The notes: a model not told the origin generated them from the letters alone. A DNA stretch of 7,877 nucleotides from Chloroflexota bacterium (GCA_016199325.1 JACQGW010000050.1:1-7877), one strand, 5' to 3'. Positions 1-6,724 are shown, counted from the stretch's first letter. Numbers and translations: made by a program.

Positions 1-154
1 CTGCCCCCTGGCCCCCGACCCCCGCTCTACGAGGGGCATGCTTCTTGCTTATGAACCCGACGGCAGCGAACTCGGGTGAGCCCTCAGCCTCCGCCGAACG
101 GTCGTTTTGCCAGGGCGGCCGGCTGCTCCCCTTCTCGTCCTGCCAACGGTGTGT

Positions 155-160
155 AGGAGG
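155..160 (+). promoter_or_regulatory. Strong Shine-Dalgarno AGGAGG before the small ORF
   Basis: AGGAGG, followed by GGG, sits 7 nt before a GTG codon at 168. This is the best ribosome-binding site on the left side of the window. It decides the start of the small ORF, since the ATG codons further upstream in the same frame (45 and 51) have no comparable site. Confidence 0.55.
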
Positions 161-167
161 GGGCTTG

Positions 168-329
168 GTGATCATCAGACAGCGCAGTTCGAAGCTCGAC
201 CCGTTCCTGTTGCACGTCGTGTACCCGTTCTTCCATTCGATGGGTTGGGCTTGGGGACTTCGGCTCGCCCGGGCCTGGAATGGGCTGACGACCGGAGTTG
301 AGCGAACTGAAGTGCGTTCGGGGGTGTAA
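168..329 (+). CDS. Small 53-aa protein of unknown function, GTG start
   Basis: I do not recognise this protein. The 53-residue frame starts at GTG 168, 7 nt after a full AGGAGG, and ends with TAA at 327-329, two bases before the ATG of the next gene. That tight spacing suggests a two-gene operon with translational coupling. The N-terminus is basic (IIRQRSSK). Residues about 11-37 are hydrophobic and aromatic (PFLLHVVYPFFHSMGWAWGL), possibly an amphipathic or membrane-associated helix, and the tail is polar. Third codon positions are mostly G or C but less strictly than in the large genes. The same frame is open back to ATG 45, but that part reads as a low-quality extension. The ribosome-binding site and coupling favour a real gene; a chance ORF upstream of the YtxH-like gene remains possible. 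Confidence 0.45.
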   Translation: MIIRQRSSKLDPFLLHVVYPFFHSMGWAWGLRLARAWNGLTTGVERTEVRSGV

Positions 330-331
330 CA

Positions 332-577
332 ATGTTCGGTCAAGTTGGGACAGCGGCTCGTTTCTTTCTGATCGGTTTGGGTGTTGGATTGCTGACCGCG
401 CCCCGGAGTGGCCGGGCGACGCGGCACTTGATCCAGCGGACGACCGGCGACCTTTTCCAGAGCGTCACGGGCGGGACCGCGATGGGGATGACCCACCCCA
501 AGATGCGCATCGGCCAGCCATACGAGACCGAGGCGTACGGCTCGGTGCCGCCGATGGAGGAGTTCCCCACCGCCTGA
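332..577 (+). CDS. Small YtxH-like membrane-anchored protein
   Basis: This is an 81-residue protein. Residues about 9-21 (ARFFLIGLGVGLL) form a short glycine-rich hydrophobic helix. It is followed at once by TAPRSGRATR, which matches the usual YtxH-domain pattern of a glycine-patterned membrane helix followed by APxSGxxTR. YtxH proteins are small, membrane-anchored and often stress-related, with no known enzyme activity, and usually continue into a coiled coil. Here the remainder is short, rich in Gly, Pro and Thr, and not coiled-coil-like, so only the anchor motif supports the assignment. ATG 332 is 2 nt past the stop of the small upstream ORF and has a weak G-rich site (GGGGGTG) before it, so translation may depend on coupling. 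A long hairpin follows 21 nt after the stop. The reading frame is fairly secure, the family assignment less so. Confidence 0.6.
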   Translation: MFGQVGTAARFFLIGLGVGLLTAPRSGRATRHLIQRTTGDLFQSVTGGTAMGMTHPKMRIGQPYETEAYGSVPPMEEFPTA

Positions 578-598
578 GTGTTCTCCTGTTAAGTCGGT

Positions 599-632
599 GA
601 GACCTCACTCCGGGGGACCGGGGTGAGGTCTC
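599..632 (+). terminator. 15-bp hairpin with GGGA tetraloop, terminator-like
   Basis: GAGACCTCACTCCGG (599-613) pairs with CCGGGGTGAGGTCTC (618-632) around a GGGA loop, giving 15 pairs including one T-G wobble. The loop fits the GNRA rule. It lies 21 nt after the YtxH-like stop, as expected for the end of the 168-577 operon. No T-run follows (GCGTCC), so it is either a non-canonical terminator or an mRNA-stabilising 3' hairpin. Confidence 0.6.
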
Positions 633-700
633 GCGTCCGGCATCCTTCGGGAGTGAGGGCGACGCGGTCCTGGTGGAACACGACGGTAATATTGATAGGT

Positions 701-779
701 AGCGCCCGTCGAACGCTGACGTAATGACGCATGAAATCGGCAGGCCGCATCCATCAAGATTCGTGTGGCCGGCCACTAG
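701..779 (+). repeat. Dispersed intergenic repeat, copy A
   Basis: This unit reappears inverted at 6781-6873. Both copies begin with AGCGCCCGTCGAA (701-713 here). A 10-nt spacer follows, then one ATGACGC heptamer (three in copy B). A 31-bp core (724-754) matches 28 of 31 positions of the complement of 6806-6836. A weaker part (755-779) matches 15 of 25 and ends in GGCCAC-TAG against GGCCAC-CAG. Both copies lie 40-60 nt before the start of a gene, the glycosyltransferase here and hyuB there. The ATG at 731 is inside the repeat, which argues against it as the glycosyltransferase start. Confidence 0.7.
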
Positions 780-820
780 ACCGTTTCCCCCGTATGCCCG
801 ATCGCGCGGATCAGAGGCCC

Positions 821-1894
821 ATGCGCATTGCCCAGATCGCCCCGTTGATCGAATCCGTCCCGCCGGTCGGCTATGGCGGCACCGAGCTGATCGTGAGCCT
901 GCTGACCGACGGGCTCGTCCGAGCAGGCCACCGGGTGACGCTGTTTGCCAGCGGCGATTCCCGGACGGCGGCCCGGCTGCGGTCCGTCATTCCCAGGAAC
1001 CTGCGCTGCGCCGGCCTGGGCGGCGCGCTGAAGGGGCCAAACGTTCACATCTACCACCTGCTCAACGCGGTTGCCTGCTTCGAGGAGGCGGCCGACTTCG
1101 ACCTGATCCATAACCACGCCTGGGTCGAGACGATGATCGTCGCCGCGCTGGTCCGAACACCCCTGCTGACCACGTTGCACAACCTCGTCGACGAGCACGC
1201 CGCTCGTGCCTGGGACGTCTACCCCGGCTCCTACAACACGACCAGTTGGTCGGCCTACTGCCATCTGCCGGCCACGCTGCGGCAGGATCCGCGGAGCCGG
1301 TTCGCCGGGTTCGTCCATCACGGCATCGACTACCGGAGCTTCCCGTTCTCGCCGCGCGGGCAGGGCTACCTGCTCACGCTGAACCGGATCTGCCCGGAGA
1401 AGGGCACGCACGAGGCGATCGCCGCCGCCCGCCGACTCGGTCGGCCGCTCGTCATCGCCGGAAAAGTCGACGACGGCGATACGGAGTATTTCCACTCCAG
1501 GGTCGAGCCGTACGTGGACGGCCAACACGTCCGTTACGTCGGCGAAGCCGACGCCGAAGCCAAACGGCTGCTCTATGCCGGTGCCGACTGCCTGCTCAAC
1601 CCGATTCGCTGGCCGGAGCCCTTCGGCCTCGTGATGATCGAAGCGATGGCCTGCGGCACGCCGGTCGTCGCGTTCGACTACGGCGCGGTGCCCGAGATCG
1701 TCGCCCACGGTCGAACCGGCTTCGTCGTGCGCGACGTGGACGAGATGGTCGCAGCGGTCCGGCGCGTCGAAGAGATCGACCGCCGCGCCTGCCGCCGGCA
1801 CGTCGAGGTCGCCTTCAGCCACGAGCGGATGGTCGCCGACTACCTCGACCTCTACGAGAAGATCCTCGGCCAGGCGAAACGATCGGCCGCGTGA
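821..1894 (+). CDS. GT4-type glycosyltransferase
   Basis: This is a 357-residue GT-B-fold glycosyltransferase that probably transfers a sugar from a nucleotide-sugar donor to a cell-surface, lipid or small-molecule acceptor in the cytoplasm; the substrates cannot be read from sequence. The N-terminus MRIAQIAPLIESVPP with GYGGTE (17-22) is the donor/acceptor loop typical of this GT4 subgroup. HNHAW (97-101) and HHGID (166-170) close the N-domain. NRICPEKGTHEAI (188-200) is the usual start of the C-domain. EPFGLVMIE (266-274) is the EX7E motif, followed by ACGTPVVAF and GRTGFVV. The frame is open upstream to 731, with another ATG at 794, but MRIAQ at 821 fits the family. Its ribosome-binding site is poor (AGAGG, 3 nt away). 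The length is typical. The last codons and stop lie inside a short repeat that recurs 66 nt downstream. No glycan-synthesis partners are adjacent. Confidence 0.92.
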   Translation: MRIAQIAPLIESVPPVGYGGTELIVSLLTDGLVRAGHRVTLFASGDSRTAARLRSVIPRNLRCAGLGGALKGPNVHIYHLLNAVACFEEAADFDLIHNHAWVETMIVAALVRTPLLTTLHNLVDEHAARAWDVYPGSYNTTSWSAYCHLPATLRQDPRSRFAGFVHHGIDYRSFPFSPRGQGYLLTLNRICPEKGTHEAIAAARRLGRPLVIAGKVDDGDTEYFHSRVEPYVDGQHVRYVGEADAEAKRLLYAGADCLLNPIRWPEPFGLVMIEAMACGTPVVAFDYGAVPEIVAHGRTGFVVRDVDEMVAAVRRVEEIDRRACRRHVEVAFSHERMVADYLDLYEKILGQAKRSAA

Positions 1895-1966
1895 TTCCGG
1901 CTCCACTCCCGTATGACGCATGACGCTTGACGCATGACGGCGAACCGATCGGCCGCGTGACACCGG
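1874..1966 (+). repeat. 27-bp direct repeat, 66 nt apart, spanning the glycosyltransferase stop
   Basis: Positions 1874-1900 and 1940-1966 match at 24 of 27 bases; the shared block includes GATCGGCCGCGTGA. The first copy encodes the last six residues (KRSAA region) and the TGA stop of the glycosyltransferase. The second is non-coding. The heptamer array at 1914-1941 lies between them. Confidence 0.7.
1914..1941 (+). repeat. TGACGCA heptamer array, four units
   Basis: There are four consecutive 7-mers: TGACGCA, TGACGCT, TGACGCA, TGACGGC. With a 7-nt period, the TGA codons at 1914, 1921 and 1928 fall in all three + frames, 20 nt after the glycosyltransferase stop. The same heptamer occurs three times, inverted, at 6829-6849 and once near 725. 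Confidence 0.8.
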
Positions 1967-2009
1967 GGCCACCCCGGCAGCACACGAAGGGGCTGCCGGC
2001 CCCCTTTCT
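1963..2009 (+). terminator. Two tandem hairpins after the glycosyltransferase
   Basis: The first hairpin pairs CCGGGG (1963-1968) with CCCCGG (1972-1977) around CCA. The second pairs GGGGC (1989-1993) with GCCCC (1999-2003) around TGCCG and is followed by CTTTCT, a short pyrimidine/T stretch as in an intrinsic terminator. Their position, about 70-115 nt after the stop, fits termination of the glycosyltransferase transcript. Confidence 0.5.
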
Positions 2010-2031
2010 GGCATGCATCTTGCACGGCGAA

Positions 2032-2043
2032 GGGCGCGCGCCC
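2032..2043. promoter_or_regulatory. 12-bp perfect palindrome before the SRPBCC gene
   Basis: GGGCGCGCGCCC is its own reverse complement. It is flanked by CACG (2023-2026) and CGTG (2044-2047), which can extend the pairing. It lies about 85 nt upstream of the SRPBCC start and could be an operator or a leader hairpin. In DNA this GC-rich a short palindrome may also be chance, and I see no convincing -35/-10 pair beside it. Confidence 0.25.
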
Positions 2044-2126
2044 CGTGATCGGGTGGGGAACGCCACCCATCAGCGCACCGTCTCTCCGCTCGTCGACGCG
2101 CCCGCCTGGGCCTGCAAGGAGGCACG

Positions 2127-2684
2127 ATGCAGATCGAGCAGTACGCCGCCATCCGGGGCAGTCTTGACGAGGTCTTTCGCTACGCCGCCGACGCCGCCCA
2201 CTGGCCGGCGCTCCTGCCGCTCTACCGCTCGGTCTCCGTACTCGCCGACGACGGCCGGCAGCGCACGCTCGACGTCGTCGCTCTTCGAGACGGCATTCCC
2301 GTGCGCTGGCAAGCGATCCAGGAACGCTTTCCGGCCGAGGGCCGCATCACCTACCGTTTCCTTGGCGGCCTTGCCCGCGGTTTGACCGCCGAATGGCAAT
2401 TGAAAGGGCAGAGCGGCTGGGTCCACGTCCGCGTCGTCCACGACTTCGCGCTCGATTGGCCCGTCCTCGGGAGCTTCGTCGCCGATCGGATCAGCCGCTT
2501 CCTGGTTCGATCCCTCTGTACGCAGACCCTTCAGGGCATCAAGGCGCTCGTCGAACACGCCGCGCCGGACCCGCCGCCGGCGCACGACGGGCGGGCGGTC
2601 GCCGCCGATGGACCCGCCGGGGTGCCGCCGGGGGATTCTGCTGACCCATGGACATCGGCCGGCGGGCTCTGGATCGCGTCGTAA
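2127..2684 (+). CDS. SRPBCC (START-fold) protein, aromatase/cyclase-like
   Basis: This 185-residue protein belongs to the SRPBCC/polyketide_cyc superfamily, which forms a hydrophobic pocket for lipids or ring intermediates. Residues 1-145 fit the fold: an N-terminal strand (QIEQYAAIRGSLDEVFRYAAD), HWPALLPLYRSVSVL (25-39) matching the WPxLxxxYxSVxVL stretch of TcmN-type aromatase/cyclases, R60-W61, FPAEGRITYRF (68-78), a VRVVHDF strand (101-107) and the long C-terminal helix DRISRFL...TLQGIKALVE (120-143). Residues about 146-185 are a Pro/Ala/Gly-rich tail with no recognisable domain and beyond the usual length of about 145-150. Start: ATG 2127 with AAGGAGG ending 4 nt before it, a strong site. 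No polyketide synthase or ubiquinone gene is nearby, so the ligand is unknown; a lipid- or quinone-binding role is equally possible. Confidence 0.85.
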   Translation: MQIEQYAAIRGSLDEVFRYAADAAHWPALLPLYRSVSVLADDGRQRTLDVVALRDGIPVRWQAIQERFPAEGRITYRFLGGLARGLTAEWQLKGQSGWVHVRVVHDFALDWPVLGSFVADRISRFLVRSLCTQTLQGIKALVEHAAPDPPPAHDGRAVAADGPAGVPPGDSADPWTSAGGLWIAS

Positions 2685-2706
2685 ACCGGGCGGCCGGTCG
2701 CTTTGG

Positions 2707-2857
2707 CCTAACCTTCGTGCAACTGGCAGCGGGATCGACCCCTGCTATTCGGCGGTCGACTCACCCCAAGCCGGCGAGACGCCGGCGCTCCCAGACCAGA
2801 CGCCCTGCGCCTCATCCCCAGCGGTTCAGATCCTGGTTGCACGAAAGTGAGGTTAGG
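2707..2857. repeat. 151-bp segment bounded by 17-bp inverted repeats, MITE-like
   Basis: The left arm (2707-2723, CCTAACCT then TCGTGCAAC) is matched in reverse complement by 2836-2857 (GTTGCACGA then AGGTTAGG), with five extra bases AAGTG (2845-2849) interrupting the right arm. Apart from that insertion all 17 positions pair. The interior has no credible gene and holds further hairpins at 2726-2745 and 2770-2786. I see no target-site duplication outside the arms. The right arm contains the TAA stop of hyuA (2853-2855). It could be a small non-autonomous element, or a large bidirectional hairpin between the convergent SRPBCC and hyuA genes. Confidence 0.55.
2770..2786. terminator. 7-bp GC hairpin with 3-nt loop between convergent genes
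   Basis: GCCGGCG (2770-2776) pairs with CGCCGGC (2780-2786) around AGA. It lies between the convergent SRPBCC and hyuA stops and would fold in either transcript. No T-run follows on either side. The flanking bases GCTCCCAG (2787-2794) recall intergenic repeats I associate with Chloroflexota, which is a memory, not a search result. Confidence 0.4.
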
Positions 2858-4988
2858 AGCTGCTGCCACCGGCAACTCCGCCTGCCTGCTCCAGGATCAG
2901 GTTGCCCTGGCCGTCGACCGAGCCGCGCCAGCCGGCGTCGACGACGACGGTGGAGTCGCGCTCCTCGACAATGGCCGGTCCGGCGAAGCGCTGTCCTGCC
3001 TGCATGCCGTACCGGTCGTACACGGGTGTGTCGACGAAGCCGACCCTCTTGAAGAACACCGGCCGGGTCGCCTTGATCGCGGCGGCCGCTGTGCCGTTCC
3101 CGTTGCCGGCGGCGCCGGGCGCCGGAGTGGGGCGCGGCTTCTCGACGGGGCCGATAGCGGTCAGGCGGACGTTCACGATCTCCGTCGGCTCCGACGGCTC
3201 GGCGTAGCCGTACGCCTCTTCGTGGGCCCGGTTGAACGCCCGAACGACGTCGGCGAGGATGGCCGGCTCCAGACAGGCCGGCGGGACCGGGATCGTCAAC
3301 TGGTAGGACTGGCCCACGTAGCGCATCTCGAGCCGGCGAGCAAACTGCACGGCGCTCGGCGCCACCCCCTCGCGTTCGAGCGTCGCCCGGCCCTGCCGCT
3401 CCAGCTCGACGAGGAGCTGCTCCAGATCGGCCACCTCGGTGCGATCCGTTCGCTCGATCCTGGTGACCGAGTACTCGTGCTTCAGATCGGTCACCAGGAG
3501 GCCGAGGGCAGAGGCCAGCCCGGGGCGGGGCTGCACGACGACGCGCGGGATACGCATCTCCGCAGCCAGCGCGCCGGCGTGGAGCGGCCCTGCACCGCCG
3601 AAGGCGACCAGCGCGAAGTCGCGCGGATCGTAGCCGCGCTGGACCGAGATGACCCGGATCGCCCGCACCATCGCCGCGTTGGCGATCTCGACGATCCCCA
3701 GCGCCGTCTCCACGACGTCGAGGCCGACCCGCCGAGCGATGTTCTCGACGGCACGGCGGGCGGCGCCGACGTCCAGCGTGATCTCGCCGCCGAGGAAAAA
3801 GTCCGGATTCAGGCGCCCCAGCACCAGATTGGCGTCGGTGATGGTGGGGTCGGTCCCGCCCAGGCCATAGCAGGCCGGGCCTGGAGTGGCCCCGGCGCTG
3901 CGCGGGCCGACCCGCAGCTTGCCGCCCGAATCAACCCAGGCGATGCTCCCACCGCCCGCGCCGATCTCGACGAGGTCGACGGCCGGCGTCAGGATCGGAT
4001 AGCCGCTGGCGCCGGTAAACCATTCCCGAGCCTGATTGGCCTCCCCGTTCACCTCGAACTGGCTGACCATCTGCGGCTGCCCGCCGCGGATCAGCCCGAG
4101 CTTCGCCGAGGTGCCGCCCATGTCGAAGGCGATGAGGTTCGGCGTCGAGAGGTGCTCGCCCAGGTACGCCGCGCCCATCAGGCCGGCGGCCGGCCCGGAT
4201 TCGAGGATGTGGACCGGCCGCTCGGCGGCGACGTCGAAGGCCAGGACGCCGCCGTTGGACTGCATAACCCGAAGCTCGGCCTGGAGGCCGGTCGAGGCGA
4301 GCGCCTCTTCGATCCGGCGGAGATAGTCGGACACGACGGGCCGGAGCCCGGCGTTGATAGCGGCCGTGCAGGCGCGGGGGAACTCCCGGAACTCGGCGAC
4401 GAGCTCCGCCGAGAGCGAGACTGGGATGTTGGGGAGCTCGACGCGCAGGATCTCGCCGACGCGCCGCTCGTGGGCGGGATTGCGGTAGGAGTGCAGGAGG
4501 CAGACGGCGATGGCGTGGACGCCCGCCTCTCGGAAGATCGCGGCCGCCGCCCGGACGTCCTCCTCCACGAGCGGCGCCAGGGCGATCCCCTCCGCCACCA
4601 TGCGCTCTCGCACTTCCAGACAGAGGTGCCGGGGCACCAGCGGTTTCGGCTTCTCGGCGAAGACGTCGTAGGGGTCGGCCCGGACCTGCCGGGCGATCTC
4701 GAAGACGTCCCGGAAGCCGGCGGTGGTGATGAGCCCCGTCGGCGCCAGTTTCCCTTCGAGCACCGCGTTCGTCGCGACGGTCGTGCCGTGGGCGACGTAG
4801 CCGACCTGGTCCGGAGCCACATCGGCTTCGGCGAGGAGCCGGCCGACGGCGGCCAGGAAGGCGCGCGAGGGATCGTCCGGCGTCGAGAGGACCTTGGCCG
4901 CCGCCAGAACACCGGTCTGCTGGTTCCAGAGAATGCCGTCGGTAAAGGTGCCGCCGACGTCGACGCCGATGCGCCAGGGTCCGTTCAC
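2853..4988 (-). CDS. hyuA: Hydantoinase/oxoprolinase family subunit A
   Basis: This is a 711-residue HyuA-type subunit, the ATP-binding partner of HyuB. The family includes N-methylhydantoinase, 5-oxoprolinase, caprolactamase and acetone/acetophenone carboxylases, and activates its substrate by phosphorylation. ASKHA-fold motifs: RIGVDVGGTFTDG (6-18, phosphate loop), AHGTTVATNAVLEG (66-79), ESGPAAG (263-269), AFDMGGTSAKLGLI (287-300) and GAGGGSIAW (343-351). Next come GATPGPACYGLGGTDPTITDAN (about 366-387) and AFGGAGPLHA (462-471). The C-terminal domain ends near NLILEQ (696-701), followed by a Gly/Ser tail. The start is GTG 4988, overlapping the hyuB stop as GTGA, with AGGAGG 7 nt upstream inside hyuB. 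The frame is open to 5180, but that extension is Arg-rich and overlaps hyuB. The stop lies in the inverted-repeat arm at 2836-2857. Substrate cannot be decided from sequence. Confidence 0.93.
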   Translation of the reverse strand: MNGPWRIGVDVGGTFTDGILWNQQTGVLAAAKVLSTPDDPSRAFLAAVGRLLAEADVAPDQVGYVAHGTTVATNAVLEGKLAPTGLITTAGFRDVFEIARQVRADPYDVFAEKPKPLVPRHLCLEVRERMVAEGIALAPLVEEDVRAAAAIFREAGVHAIAVCLLHSYRNPAHERRVGEILRVELPNIPVSLSAELVAEFREFPRACTAAINAGLRPVVSDYLRRIEEALASTGLQAELRVMQSNGGVLAFDVAAERPVHILESGPAAGLMGAAYLGEHLSTPNLIAFDMGGTSAKLGLIRGGQPQMVSQFEVNGEANQAREWFTGASGYPILTPAVDLVEIGAGGGSIAWVDSGGKLRVGPRSAGATPGPACYGLGGTDPTITDANLVLGRLNPDFFLGGEITLDVGAARRAVENIARRVGLDVVETALGIVEIANAAMVRAIRVISVQRGYDPRDFALVAFGGAGPLHAGALAAEMRIPRVVVQPRPGLASALGLLVTDLKHEYSVTRIERTDRTEVADLEQLLVELERQGRATLEREGVAPSAVQFARRLEMRYVGQSYQLTIPVPPACLEPAILADVVRAFNRAHEEAYGYAEPSEPTEIVNVRLTAIGPVEKPRPTPAPGAAGNGNGTAAAAIKATRPVFFKRVGFVDTPVYDRYGMQAGQRFAGPAIVEERDSTVVVDAGWRGSVDGQGNLILEQAGGVAGGSSS

Positions 4989-6724
4989 GCTCCTACCTCC
5001 TCCAGTTGGTCCGATCGACGGCGCCGGGCTGGGGTTTCCTCGACGGTCTGCACGAGCGGATCGACGACGAGGCCGTAGACCTCTCGGGCCCGCGCGCGGG
5101 TGACTTTCCCCTCGATCACGTCTCGCAGGACCAGCGCCGGATCGCGCGCCAATGGGTCCCCGTAGCCGCCGCCGCCGCACGTCTCATAGCTGACGACCTG
5201 CCCGGGCACGACGGCGAACGTCGTTTTCGACGGCAGGTCGCGGCGCTGGCCGTCCGGGCCGAGCAGCGTGTAGCGGGCGGTCCGTCCCGGCTGGCCGCCG
5301 CCGAGCCCGAACGGCGGGAACTTGCGCCGGTCGGCGAGGACCGTGAAGACCACCTCGTGGTCGCGGAACGTGTAGTCGCGCCGCACCCCCAGCCCGCCGC
5401 GGTGCTCACCTGCCCCCTCCGAGTCCGGCACCAGGCCGTAGTGCGTCGTCAGCACGGGATAGCCGACTTCAACCTCCTCGACGGGCGCGTTCTGCGTGTT
5501 CTGGTGATGCGTCTGGCTGGCGTCGATGCCGTCCTTGCCCAGCCGGCCGCCGTAGCCGCCGGCGATGGTCTCCAGGAAGCAGTAATACTCGCCGCTCCGG
5601 GGGTCCTTGCCGCCGAAGGACACGTGGCAGACCATCGCCTTGCAGCCGGCCGGCACCCGTTCCGGGATGCCGGCTGCCAGCGCCTTGAAGAGCACATCAC
5701 ATTCCCGGTTCGAGACCTCCCAGCCCCCGGCGACGCCGACGGGCGCCTGGGCGTTCGTGACCGTTCCCTCCGGCGCGATCACCTCGATGAGCCGGTAGAA
5801 GCCGTCGTTCGTCGGGATGTCCCGGTCCATCAGGCACCGGATCACGTACACGCACGACGCGTGCGTCTGCGTGAACGTCGCGTTCATCGGCGAGGGCCGT
5901 TGCGGATCGGAGCCCGTGAAATCGAACACGACGCGCCCATCGTCGACGGTGATCTTCGCCCTCAGCCGGATGGGCTCGTCGGTGATCCCATCGTCGTCCA
6001 TGAGCTCCTCGGCCTCGTAGACGCCATCGGGGAGCTTTCGCAGCTCGGCGCGTGACCGCGCTTCTGTGTAGGCGAGGAGGTCCTCGACGAACGTCTCGAA
6101 CTGCGCCAGGCCGAAGCGGTCGAGCAGCTCGACCATACGGCGTGCTCCGAGGTTGTTGGCGGCGATCTGGGCGCGGAAGTCGCCGGCCGTTTCCTTCTTC
6201 GAGCGGATGTTCGCGAGAATGAGCTTGAACATGTCCGGATGCAGCCGGCCGTTCTCCACCAGCTTGACGATGGGGAAGATCAGTCCCTCCTGGTAGACCT
6301 CCTTGAAGGCGCCCAGACTGCCCGGCGAGCCGCCGCCGACGTCGACGTGGTGGGCAAGGTTGGCCGCGTAGCCGCAGATTTCGCCTTGATAGAAGATGGG
6401 GGCGATGACGACGACGTCGTTCAGGTGGACGGCGCCTTGATAGGGATCGTTGACGACGAGCTGGTCGCCGGGGTTCAAGCGTTCGGGGCCATAGGCGTGG
6501 ATGGCGCGTGGCACGAGGACGTTCATCGCGCTCAACTGGCACGGTTGCGCGGCGGCCTGGCCGATGAGGCGTCCGTGGCGGTCGAGGATGCCGCACGAGA
6601 GGTCGAGGCGGGTCTTGATGTTCGTCGAATAGGCCGACTTGGCGAGCGCCACGCACATCTCGTCGGCGGCGGCGACGAGCGCGTGGCGGATGACTTCGAA
6701 TTCGACCGGGTCGACTCCTGGCAA
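4985..6724 (-). CDS. hyuB: Hydantoinase/oxoprolinase family subunit B
   Basis: This is a 579-residue HyuB-type subunit, a near-typical length. It pairs with HyuA; in related enzymes the B subunit carries the metal site where the activated substrate is hydrolysed or carboxylated. It opens with DPVEFEVIRHALVAAADEM (5-23), then AYSTNIKTRLDLSCGILD (31-48). VNDPYQGAVHLND (91-103) is a variant of the usual NDPYxGGTHLxD metal motif, with A-V replacing G-T. AHHVDVGG (124-131), GDFRAQIAANNLG (181-193), CGGGGYGDPLARDP (516-529) and a basic tail complete it. The start is TTG 6724: AAGGGAG (6738-6732) lies 7 nt before it, and the encoded N-terminus fits the family, whereas the next Met is residue 23. The TGA stop overlaps the hyuA GTG by 4 nt, so the two are translationally coupled. 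No hyuC, racemase or transporter is in view to suggest the substrate. Confidence 0.93.
   Translation of the reverse strand: MPGVDPVEFEVIRHALVAAADEMCVALAKSAYSTNIKTRLDLSCGILDRHGRLIGQAAAQPCQLSAMNVLVPRAIHAYGPERLNPGDQLVVNDPYQGAVHLNDVVVIAPIFYQGEICGYAANLAHHVDVGGGSPGSLGAFKEVYQEGLIFPIVKLVENGRLHPDMFKLILANIRSKKETAGDFRAQIAANNLGARRMVELLDRFGLAQFETFVEDLLAYTEARSRAELRKLPDGVYEAEELMDDDGITDEPIRLRAKITVDDGRVVFDFTGSDPQRPSPMNATFTQTHASCVYVIRCLMDRDIPTNDGFYRLIEVIAPEGTVTNAQAPVGVAGGWEVSNRECDVLFKALAAGIPERVPAGCKAMVCHVSFGGKDPRSGEYYCFLETIAGGYGGRLGKDGIDASQTHHQNTQNAPVEEVEVGYPVLTTHYGLVPDSEGAGEHRGGLGVRRDYTFRDHEVVFTVLADRRKFPPFGLGGGQPGRTARYTLLGPDGQRRDLPSKTTFAVVPGQVVSYETCGGGGYGDPLARDPALVLRDVIEGKVTRARAREVYGLVVDPLVQTVEETPARRRRSDQLEEVGA

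Noticed and set aside
1..167. Search for a gene tail, tRNA or clear promoter at the left edge
   Set aside because: There is C-rich sequence with a weak possible stem near 22-38, but no convincing frame, cloverleaf or -35/-10 pair.
687..697. TAATAT and TTGATA as promoter elements for the glycosyltransferase
   Set aside because: TAATAT has no plausible -35 at the right distance, and TTGATA has no -10 16-19 nt downstream.
731..820. Upstream starts (ATG 731 and 794) for the glycosyltransferase
   Set aside because: ATG 731 lies inside a dispersed repeat, the extra residues resemble nothing in the family, and neither start has a Shine-Dalgarno. MRIAQIAP at 821 is the usual N-terminus.
1914..1941. 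Heptamer arrays as a CRISPR array
   Set aside because: The units are 7 nt and contiguous, with no spacers and no cas genes.
776..2152. 458-codon open frame on the - strand opposite the glycosyltransferase
   Set aside because: Antisense shadow with biased composition that runs through intergenic repeats; the + strand gene is unambiguous.
2847..5078. 743-codon open frame on the + strand opposite hyuA
   Set aside because: It mirrors hyuA codon structure in GC-rich DNA and has a repetitive Asp/Arg/Gly/Val composition with no recognisable motif. HyuA on the other strand has clear family motifs throughout.
4989..5180. 64-codon N-terminal extension of hyuA
   Set aside because: It is Arg/Gly-rich, lies over the end of hyuB, and the family start RIGVDVGGTFTDG comes directly after GTG 4988 with a good AGGAGG site.
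5006..6055. 349-codon + strand frame and a 360-codon - strand frame (5697-6779) overlapping hyuB
   Set aside because: Both lie within hyuB, are rich in Arg/Asp or Arg/Pro, and have no domains; they are products of GC-rich codon usage.
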